DNA from: an uncultured Sutterella sp.
GTDB taxonomy: Bacteria; Pseudomonadota; Gammaproteobacteria; Burkholderiales; Burkholderiaceae_F
NCBI GenBank assembly: GCA_900544345.1
Contig: UQUR01000008.1
Location: 1 to 64,000 of the forward strand
Direction of reading: 5' to 3'
DNA length: 64,000 bases
Position 1 is the first letter of the stretch; each line of letters opens with the position of its first letter. Below the pieces are notes generated by a model. The model saw only the letters and a program-made list of their open reading frames with translations, searched no databases and was not told the origin of the DNA. Positions 27,304 to 34,582 of this stretch are shown one piece after another. Made by a program: the position numbers and the translations under genes.

Positions 27304-28092
27304 TTACCAACCATAGAACTCCTTGACAGTTTTCCATGCGACATTTTGTAAGTGTTTAATGTCAGCTTCTTTCAGCGGCTTCTCACAACCGCCTTGATAT
27401 TTGAAGCCCTCGGGGCTCTTCTTAAATAACACCGAATACATCATGGCACCGTAAAGATAGGAACCGGCTGCGGAGGGATGACTCTTATCTTCCTGATGCA
27501 TGATTAAGTCAGGACGCAATTTCAAACTTTCTGCAAAAGCTAAACCAACAGGCAAGACCATGACATGATTGGCATTGCCAGCTTTGATCGTTTCATCTGC
27601 TAACGCCCTGGTATCTTGCGGTTTATCTTGTCTAGCCCAAGTAGCAACCAAAATTGGAACCGCACCGGCTTTGCGGATTGTCTCAGCGTGTAATGCAACG
27701 TACTTTTGGAACGTTGCTTTGCGTTTGGCATTAATTGGCTCATTACTTTGTCCTTGCAAGAACACCACATCGAACATGGGCTTGCTCTTTGCGTAGGGAT
27801 CCATTTCTTTGTTTGGCGTCAGATAATCTTTGACGTTATGGTAAGAAAGCATCGCAGAACTCATTGTTAGAATTCGAGCTTTCCAAGGTTGCTTGGCTTC
27901 ACGCGTCAAGCCTCGAAGATAACTGTGGACGCCGCAGTTGTAGAACGAATAAGAGTTGCCAACAATCAAACCGGTCTTAGGATTGGTAATCCCTAAATCG
28001 GTGACTTCAGGTTGGACTGTATTTTCCAAAGCATTGACTGTCGTTGTAGCAAAAACAGAACTCAGCAACAAAGAAATTAATACTTTTTTCAT
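27304..28092 (-). CDS. Secreted SGNH/GDSL-family hydrolase
   Basis: A 262-residue protein with a clear signal peptide (about residues 1-21, cleavage after VNA). Block I is GLIVGNSYSFYN, where GNS carries the nucleophile serine in place of the more usual GDS; block V is SHPSAAGSYLYG with the catalytic His. FLQGQSNEP fits block III. It should be a periplasmic or exported esterase/lipase-type enzyme acting on an ester such as an acetylated sugar, but the substrate is unknown. It is 38 bp downstream of the LysR gene on the same strand, so the two may be co-transcribed. Confidence 0.8.
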   Translation of the reverse strand: MKKVLISLLLSSVFATTTVNALENTVQPEVTDLGITNPKTGLIVGNSYSFYNCGVHSYLRGLTREAKQPWKARILTMSSAMLSYHNVKDYLTPNKEMDPYAKSKPMFDVVFLQGQSNEPINAKRKATFQKYVALHAETIRKAGAVPILVATWARQDKPQDTRALADETIKAGNANHVMVLPVGLAFAESLKLRPDLIMHQEDKSHPSAAGSYLYGAMMYSVLFKKSPEGFKYQGGCEKPLKEADIKHLQNVAWKTVKEFYGW

Positions 28093-28130
28093 AGATACCT
28101 CGATTAAAAACAGCGGATATCACGTATTAG

Positions 28131-29099
28131 TTAACAGTGTAAATTAAGGTATCTGAATTGTTGTGAAAATTTTCTCCATGGGCTAGTCAAATCAGAGTTT
28201 CCATTTTCTACAATAATCTTCAAAACCTCTTGATAGAGCGGACTGTTCTTATTTTCCGATCTGCAGTAAACATGCGCTTTGGCAACGGGACGGTGCCATT
28301 GAGGCATCACAGCAGTGACTGAGCCATCTTTGATTTGAGCTCGTACTGTGCCCAGATTCAGATCAATTGCGATGCCTGCACCAGCCAAAAGCATCTCCTT
28401 GCAAGTTGTGGCATCACCGTAATTAATTTTTTCACACTGCCTTAGCTTGAACTCTTCTGTACCATTTTCAATATAGTCGGCGTAATAGGGACTACTTTGA
28501 TAGCGAAGCAGAATCGGACTTTTAATCAGCTCCTCTATCGTTTGGGGAGCGTGATGTTTTTTTAAGAAGTTTTCACTGACCAAAAGAAAGGTGTAGAAGT
28601 CATCGACATAAGTTTCATGCAGCCCGGGTTGCTTAGAGGAGTAAAAACAAAAAGAGAGGTCTGTTTGTTTATTGAGCAACGCCTGAAGTCCTCTGTCAGC
28701 AGAAATTTCAAAGTGAACATCGGGATGCATGGACTCATAATCCAGAAGAGCAGAAAGAATAGGTGTTCGGTCCATATTCACAGGTAGCGATATTCTCAAT
28801 GTGAGGCGTCTTTTTGGGTTTTTCTCTTTACTTATGCTTTGACTCAGTGTTAAAAGTGTTTCGTGATTTTTAATGAGCTCTCTGATGTGAGGTATCAGTT
28901 CCTGGGCGTGAGATGTGAGTACGGCAGGACGAGAGCGCCGGTCAAGAAGGAAAATCCCTAATTCATTTTCAAGACTTGCAAGCATGCGCGAGGCTATCGG
29001 CGGGTCTATCCATAGCTTTTCTGCCGCAAGCTTTAGAGAGCCCATGTGATCAATGGTGAGTAGAAGTTTCCAAGCTAACAGATTGTCAGTCTTTTTCAT
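28131..29099 (-). CDS. LysR-family transcriptional regulator
   Basis: A 322-residue regulator. The N-terminal winged helix (about 8-65) shows the LysR pattern LAAEKLWIDPPIASRMLASLENELGI in broken form: LKLAAEKL, then IASRMLASLE, then FLLDRR. The effector-binding domain follows from about residue 95. It is divergent from the aminotransferase gene with a palindrome between them, so it probably controls the aminotransferase and amidohydrolase genes in response to a small molecule. The effector cannot be predicted. Confidence 0.9.
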   Translation of the reverse strand: MKKTDNLLAWKLLLTIDHMGSLKLAAEKLWIDPPIASRMLASLENELGIFLLDRRSRPAVLTSHAQELIPHIRELIKNHETLLTLSQSISKEKNPKRRLTLRISLPVNMDRTPILSALLDYESMHPDVHFEISADRGLQALLNKQTDLSFCFYSSKQPGLHETYVDDFYTFLLVSENFLKKHHAPQTIEELIKSPILLRYQSSPYYADYIENGTEEFKLRQCEKINYGDATTCKEMLLAGAGIAIDLNLGTVRAQIKDGSVTAVMPQWHRPVAKAHVYCRSENKNSPLYQEVLKIIVENGNSDLTSPWRKFSQQFRYLNLHC

Positions 29100-29107
29100 T
29101 TTTGCAT

Positions 29108-29128
29108 TAATTGTCTTTTTAACAATTA
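29108..29128. promoter_or_regulatory. Putative LysR operator between the regulator and aminotransferase genes
   Basis: TAATTGT-N7-ACAATTA is a perfect 7-bp inverted repeat. It contains the T-N11-A pattern typical of LysR-type binding sites and lies 9 bp upstream of the regulator start in the divergent promoter region. Confidence 0.6.
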
Positions 29129-29203
29129 TAGATTAAAGATCTGTCATTCTCTTTTAGGGTGTACTTTTCTAAAATAGTTAAAACAAAATTTCCAAGGAGA
29201 CAT

Positions 29204-30481
29204 ATGATGCAGGAATACGGTAGTACAGATTTTCCAATGGTTCGATATGTGCCATATATGGGTGTAATTTGGACAGTTAACGAGGCCTCTAAACTGGGCT
29301 TTTATAACGGTCATCCGGATTGGTGCAATGTGGGGCAGGGCCAGCCTGAGGTGGGAACGATTGAAGGGGCGCCTGACCGTATCGAAGACCTTAAACTAGA
29401 GCCCAGTGACGCAGCTTATGGTCCCGTTGGTGGTACGCCAGAAGTCAGAGAAGCAATTGCCGATTGGGTCAACCGTACGTACCGTAAGGGGATGAGCCAA
29501 TATACGGCAGAAAATGTGAGTTTTGCTTGCGGTGGCCGATTAGCTTTGACGCGTTTATATAGCATCTTTAAGGACGGTACTCGTATTGCTTATAAAAATC
29601 CTGATTACACGGCCTATGAAGACTATCTTTATCCTCTTCGTCACAACTGTGAATTAATTGAGCTACGTGCGCAAGAAAAGGACGGCTTTACCGTTCCGGT
29701 GGATCGTTTTGAAGACTTTATGCACGATGTACGCCCGAACGCTTTTGTATTCTCTAATCCTTGCAATCCGACCGGACAAGTGATTAAAGATGAAGCTATG
29801 GAGCGCTACATTGATGCAGCTAGAAAGGAAAATTGTTTGCTGGGAGCAGACGAATTCTACGCAACCTTCTCTTATAACGAAGATGGAACACCAGCGGATA
29901 AGGCTGTGTCTGCGCTGCCTTATGTAAAGGATATTAACCGTGACCCGGTTATTGTCTTTGATGGATTGACCAAAGGTTTCCGTTATCCGGGCTGGCGCGC
30001 CGGTTGGGCAATCGGACCGAAATACTTAATCGAAATGATTAACCGCGCAGCTAGTGCTGTCGACGGGGGACCATCCACCATGGTTCAACGAGGAGTCATT
30101 AAAGAGCTTGCTCCGGGTCATGCGGAGGCTGAGCTTCTAGCAACACGAAAGGAATTTGCTGTTAAGCGCAAGATGATGATAGAGGGGTTGGCACAGTTAG
30201 GTATTCACACCCCTGCTAATCAACCCTTGGGAACGTTTTATATTTGGGCGAGTATTGAAAACTTGCCCGGCAAGCTTTCTGATGCAGATCAATTTTTCTA
30301 TGCCTGTCTGCAAAAGAAGGTGATTACGGTACCGGGGCACTTCTTCGATGTGCGTCCATTCCGTGTTCGTCCGACAAAAGAACCGTATCGTCACTGGGTA
30401 CGCTTCTCTTATGGTCCTAATCGTCAAACGATCAAGACTGCTCTTGAACGGATCGAGCAAGTTATTAAAGAATACAAATAA
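29204..30481 (+). CDS. Class I/II PLP-dependent aminotransferase
   Basis: A 425-residue fold-type I aminotransferase. The motif SNPCNPTGQ binds the substrate carboxylate side, DEFYATFSY holds the Asp that contacts the PLP ring nitrogen, and Lys257 in GLTKGFRYPGWRAGW is the Schiff-base lysine. WVRFSYG carries the C-terminal substrate arginine. The amino-donor specificity is not readable. AAGGAGA precedes tandem ATGs at 29204 and 29207; either may be used. The gene is divergent from a LysR regulator and followed by an AbgA-like amidohydrolase, which suggests that an amide is hydrolysed and the released amino acid transaminated. Confidence 0.88.
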   Translation: MMQEYGSTDFPMVRYVPYMGVIWTVNEASKLGFYNGHPDWCNVGQGQPEVGTIEGAPDRIEDLKLEPSDAAYGPVGGTPEVREAIADWVNRTYRKGMSQYTAENVSFACGGRLALTRLYSIFKDGTRIAYKNPDYTAYEDYLYPLRHNCELIELRAQEKDGFTVPVDRFEDFMHDVRPNAFVFSNPCNPTGQVIKDEAMERYIDAARKENCLLGADEFYATFSYNEDGTPADKAVSALPYVKDINRDPVIVFDGLTKGFRYPGWRAGWAIGPKYLIEMINRAASAVDGGPSTMVQRGVIKELAPGHAEAELLATRKEFAVKRKMMIEGLAQLGIHTPANQPLGTFYIWASIENLPGKLSDADQFFYACLQKKVITVPGHFFDVRPFRVRPTKEPYRHWVRFSYGPNRQTIKTALERIEQVIKEYK

Positions 30482-30490
30482 CAACAGTAA

Positions 30491-30518
30491 TAACGGGCGT
30501 TAATGCCCGTTATTTTTT
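30491..30518 (+). terminator. Terminator between the aminotransferase and AbgA-like genes
   Basis: AACGGGC-GTTAAT-GCCCGTT is a perfect 7-bp stem (30492-30511), followed by ATTTTTTC. It ends 18 bp before the AbgA-like start codon, so the downstream gene depends on read-through or on a promoter not identified here. Confidence 0.82.
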
Positions 30519-30535
30519 CAGAATTAGGTGGGCCT

Positions 30536-31819
30536 ATGTCAGAGTCTTTCCATAAACAGCTCATTGAGCAGAGAAGACATTTACACCAATATCCCGAAGT
30601 GGGATGGACCGAGTTTGAAACTACTTGGTACATAGTTCAAAAATTGCAGAGTTGGGGATATGACGTTCATATTGGACGCGAGGTAATTGATGAGAAATCT
30701 ATACGCGGGCGCAATATTGAATTGGTCAATGAGGCACGAGCCCGAGCAGCAGCTCACGGGGTGCCCGAAACATTTTTGAAAAAGACCGAAGGACTTACTG
30801 GGTGCGTTGGGGAGATAGGTTTTGAAAAAGAGGGACCGGTTTTGGTGTTCCGGTTCGATATTGATGCTCTTCCAGTTCAGGAAACAGATTCTGAAAGCCA
30901 TATTCCCAATCGTGAAGGCTTTCGTTCAAAAAGAGAAGGCATCATGCATGCCTGCGGCCATGATTGTCACGCATCAATCGGGTTGACGGTTGCGCGCTGG
31001 ATAGCAGAGCACAAAGAAGAGTTGTGTGGGAAGATCAAAATAATTTTTCAGCCTGCTGAGGAAGGTTCTCGCGGAGCAAGAACAGTGGCGGCTTCAGGCA
31101 TCATTGACGATGCAGATTTCTTTTTCGCAAGCCACATTGGTATGCAGGCTAAATATGGAGAGGTGATTATTGATCCTTATGGTTTTCTATGTGGTTCAAA
31201 GTTTGATGTGACTTTCATTGGGCGCTCTGCTCATTTGGGAGCAGATCCCCACAAGGGTCGAAACGCTATGGCAGCGGCTTGCTCAGCCACGTTGCAGCTT
31301 TTGGGTATTGCCAGACATGGCGATGGAATGACGAGAGTCAATGTTGGAACATTTCACGCTGGAAGAGCCCGCAATGCTATTCCTGATCGAGCGACAATTG
31401 AGGTGGACATCCGCGGAGAAACTATGGCAATTAATGACTATATGAGCCAAGAAGCCCAAAATATTTTTGCTGGCTGCGCCAAAAGTTACTCTGTCGGTTT
31501 AGAAGTCATTGATCAGGGAACAGTTTGCGATTTGCAAAATGATCAAAAATCTGTTGATGTTCTGAGACGTTGTGCTCAAAAAATACCTACAATAAAAACA
31601 ATCTTCGAGAAATCGGATTTTGGAGGTTCTGAAGATGCAGCTATTCTAGCTCGTCATGTGCAATCTAAAGGCGGGCTGGCTGCATTCTTTGTTGTGGGAG
31701 CCGATCACTTGGCAGGACATCATCAGCCAGAATTCGACGTTAACGAAGAAGCGCTTGATGTAGGTTTTGAAATGTATGTCAACTTTGTTAAAGAAATTTG
31801 CTCAATGTCTTTAACTTGA
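30536..31819 (+). CDS. M20-family amidohydrolase, AbgA-like
   Basis: A 427-residue metal-dependent amidohydrolase most like AbgA, the A subunit of p-aminobenzoyl-glutamate hydrolase. Shared features include RRHLHQYPEVGWTEFET, GREVIDE near residue 45, MHACGHDCHASIGL (metal ligands, about 136-149), FQPAEEGSRGAR (catalytic and metal Glu) and GADHLAGHH near the C-terminus. AbgA normally pairs with AbgB, which is absent here, so another N-acyl amino acid may be the substrate. I start at the ATG at 30536, because an earlier in-frame start lies inside the terminator. The 3' end overlaps the convergent DMT gene by 9 bp. Confidence 0.87.
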   Translation: MSESFHKQLIEQRRHLHQYPEVGWTEFETTWYIVQKLQSWGYDVHIGREVIDEKSIRGRNIELVNEARARAAAHGVPETFLKKTEGLTGCVGEIGFEKEGPVLVFRFDIDALPVQETDSESHIPNREGFRSKREGIMHACGHDCHASIGLTVARWIAEHKEELCGKIKIIFQPAEEGSRGARTVAASGIIDDADFFFASHIGMQAKYGEVIIDPYGFLCGSKFDVTFIGRSAHLGADPHKGRNAMAAACSATLQLLGIARHGDGMTRVNVGTFHAGRARNAIPDRATIEVDIRGETMAINDYMSQEAQNIFAGCAKSYSVGLEVIDQGTVCDLQNDQKSVDVLRRCAQKIPTIKTIFEKSDFGGSEDAAILARHVQSKGGLAAFFVVGADHLAGHHQPEFDVNEEALDVGFEMYVNFVKEICSMSLT

Positions 31820-32701
31820 TTTAGAACGTGCCAATAAAAAGACTGTAGCTAAAATACAGAGCGCTCCGATTGCCTCAGTGAAGCCAAAAGTAGCTCCCAA
31901 TAGAACCACAGAGAGCACAACCGCAGAAAGTGGTTCAAAGCAGGTAAGCATGGAGGCGATCGGGGGCGCGATAAATTCCATACTTTTTAAGAAGCAACAA
32001 AAGGATACGATGGTGCCGCAAAGCACAATGTGTAGGTAGCAAATGATACCCATCGTATTCCAGATAACATTAGTTTCAAAGGGATTGTTATACAGACAAG
32101 CAGCAGCTCCGCTGAAAGTCATTGCCCAACCGATAACGGGAAAAACTGTCAGTTTTCTGACAACGCGTCCAGGCTGAATTGTGCCTATTGCTCCCAACAT
32201 GGCAGAAGCCAAGCCCCAGGCTACGCCCGCTATAGAAAAGTCCATCGTGTCCCAGTTGCCCTTAGTGATGATGAGTAAAACTCCGAGCATAGCTAATACC
32301 AGACAGATCATTTCAAGCACCTTGATGCGTCTGTGATGAGCAATAGCAAGGTAAGCAATAATGAAAAGAGGCGAAGTGAGCACCATGATCGTAGCTGTGG
32401 CCGCATTTGAACTCGAAATTGATAAGAAAAATGTTGATTGAGAACAAAGAAGCGCGAAACCATAGATCAGGATGTCTTTGAAATTATCTTTCTGGAAGAC
32501 ACCTTTAATATGTTTGGTGCGGTTCCAAAAGAAATCAAGCAAAATCAAAAGCAGTCCAGCTCCGAGCAGTCTAATAGAGGTTAAATCCAAAACGGTAAAT
32601 TGGCACTGAGCCATCAAATACTGAGCTGCTACTCCCATTGACCCCCAGCAGATCCCAGCAATGGAGGCGAGTGTGACACCTTTGAGTGTTTTAATTTCCA
32701 T
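31811..32701 (-). CDS. DMT superfamily transporter (EamA family)
   Basis: A 296-residue membrane protein with ten predicted membrane segments arranged as two EamA repeats (about 5-140 and 150-290). The opening GICWGSMGVAAQYL and the later TAATIMVLTSPLF are typical. Members export amino acids or other metabolites, or take up carboxylates; the substrate is unknown. The ATG at 32701 has TTTAGG upstream. It is convergent with and overlaps the AbgA-like gene, and divergent from tamA. Confidence 0.88.
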   Translation of the reverse strand: MEIKTLKGVTLASIAGICWGSMGVAAQYLMAQCQFTVLDLTSIRLLGAGLLLILLDFFWNRTKHIKGVFQKDNFKDILIYGFALLCSQSTFFLSISSSNAATATIMVLTSPLFIIAYLAIAHHRRIKVLEMICLVLAMLGVLLIITKGNWDTMDFSIAGVAWGLASAMLGAIGTIQPGRVVRKLTVFPVIGWAMTFSGAAACLYNNPFETNVIWNTMGIICYLHIVLCGTIVSFCCFLKSMEFIAPPIASMLTCFEPLSAVVLSVVLLGATFGFTEAIGALCILATVFLLARSKSS

Positions 32702-32845
32702 AGAACCTAAACGCAAATGTTTTTGTTGTTGTGTGATTGTATGCCTCTTTCTCGGTTCTTTGGATAAGCAATATCAGTTGTATTTCAAAGGCTAGAGACA
32801 TTGTTTAGAATCAAAAAAGTTGAAGGCTTGAAAATTGTGTTTGCT

Positions 32846-34582
32846 ATGCATGCCAAACGACTAGCACTGTGGTTATTAATAGGCGTACTTCCCCTGGCAG
32901 CTTCTGCCTTTGAAGTAAAGGTTCAAGGGGTGAGCGGGGATGTGCTCAGTAATGTCGAAGCGCTTTTAGCGCCCGTGAAGCAAAATAGTTTTACTGAAGT
33001 CCGGCAAACCTACCGCTCTCAAGTTGATCGTGCCATTACCAGGGCACTGCAGGCGCTTGGCTACTACCAAAGCATTATTCATTATTCCTGGCAGGAACCA
33101 AAAGGAAAAGATCCTGCAACTTTGATCGCCAAAATTCATTTGGGAAAGCCTGTCCGGATAGCTGCTGCTACCTTTACTGTGAGCGGTGAGGCTGCAGAAG
33201 ATGAGGTTTTTGAGAGTCTAAAGAAAAATTTGCCTAAAAAAGGTCGCCAACTCAATCATGGAGAGTACGAGAATTTTAAGTCATCGGTTGAACGAGCAGC
33301 TGTGCGACGAGGGTATTTTGACGGAGAGTTCACGCTCAGCGAGTTAGGAGTCAATGCTGTAGAAAATAGAGCTTTTTGGAGACTCAATTATGATGCGAAG
33401 ACTCGCTACCGTTTTGGAGAGATTTATTTTCGAGGCAGTCAAATCCGAGAACCGATTTTGCTTAATCTGCTGCCATTTAAAAAGGGGGATCCCTACACTT
33501 CAGACGACATTTCAGAGCTCAACAGACGTCTGTCTGCCACAAGCTGGTTTAATTCCGTTGTCGTTTCCCCCGATATATTTTCAGGGCGTGCCAGCACAGA
33601 TAAATCTTCGCCGGTTTATGCCAATGTCACTGCAAAAAAAGAAAATGCAGTTGAAACTGGGCTGGGTTTTTCAACAGACGTAGGTCCTAGGGGATCGGTA
33701 ACGTGGCGCAAGCCGTGGCTTAACGATTCCGGTCATAGTCTTGAGGCTTCGACTGAACTTTCTTCGAAAGAGCAGCTTCTTGATGTAAGCTACAAAATTC
33801 CGCTGGAAAAAAGTGCATTAGAGCACTACTGGGTCATTCAGGGCGGTATAAAAAAAGAAGATTTAAACGATACAAAGTCCAACTCTGCATCAGTGATGAT
33901 TTCTCGGCATTGGGCACCCTATGAAGGCTGGCAAAGAGATGTGCACTTGCGCTGGTCACTCGATAGCTTCGATCAGGGTGAAATCAGTGATCACACTATG
34001 CTGATCTATCCCGGGGTTAGTTTTTCTAAAACGACGACTGTCGGAGGGCTCATGCCCTCCTGGGGTTTGTCTCAGCGATACACAGTAGATTGGTCAAATT
34101 CGATGTTGGGTTCTGACATTGATTTTGTGGTTTTAGAAGCTCAGCACGCTCTGATAAAAACATTTGCCAAGCGGCATCGTTTGGTTTTGCGTTCTCACCT
34201 TGGTTGGATTCAGACTGATGATTTCGATCAGGTGCCTCCGGATTTACGGTTTTTCGCTGGCGGCGACAGAAGCGTCCGGGGCTATAAATATGAATCCATT
34301 TCTCCTGAGGATGATAACGGAGACTTAACTGGTGCAGAAAAAATGGTCACAGGTAGTGTGGAATACCAATACAAGATAAAAGGTAATTGGTGGGGAGCAG
34401 TGTTTTTTGATATCGGTCAGGCAGTCAACAATTTCAATGATCAGGATTGGAAAAAAGGTGTGGGCGTGGGAGTTCGTTGGCAATCGCCTCTTGGACCGAT
34501 CAAATTGGATATTGCTAAGCCTGTCGGAGATCCCGATAAGCATGCTCTACAGTTTTATATCGGATTGGGGCCTGAACTATGA
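32846..34582 (+). CDS. tamA: Translocation and assembly module outer-membrane protein TamA
   Basis: An Omp85-family protein of about 578 residues. A signal peptide (LALWLLIGVLPLAASA) is followed by POTRA domains (to about 250) and a C-terminal 16-strand barrel with the conserved FFAGGDRSVRGYKY motif and ending FYIGLGPEL. With TamB it inserts a subset of outer-membrane proteins and moves lipids. The start is uncertain: GTG at 32837 has a better-placed GAAGG, and a TTG at 32801 is possible. tamB follows with a 4-bp overlap. Confidence 0.92.
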   Translation: MHAKRLALWLLIGVLPLAASAFEVKVQGVSGDVLSNVEALLAPVKQNSFTEVRQTYRSQVDRAITRALQALGYYQSIIHYSWQEPKGKDPATLIAKIHLGKPVRIAAATFTVSGEAAEDEVFESLKKNLPKKGRQLNHGEYENFKSSVERAAVRRGYFDGEFTLSELGVNAVENRAFWRLNYDAKTRYRFGEIYFRGSQIREPILLNLLPFKKGDPYTSDDISELNRRLSATSWFNSVVVSPDIFSGRASTDKSSPVYANVTAKKENAVETGLGFSTDVGPRGSVTWRKPWLNDSGHSLEASTELSSKEQLLDVSYKIPLEKSALEHYWVIQGGIKKEDLNDTKSNSASVMISRHWAPYEGWQRDVHLRWSLDSFDQGEISDHTMLIYPGVSFSKTTTVGGLMPSWGLSQRYTVDWSNSMLGSDIDFVVLEAQHALIKTFAKRHRLVLRSHLGWIQTDDFDQVPPDLRFFAGGDRSVRGYKYESISPEDDNGDLTGAEKMVTGSVEYQYKIKGNWWGAVFFDIGQAVNNFNDQDWKKGVGVGVRWQSPLGPIKLDIAKPVGDPDKHALQFYIGLGPEL

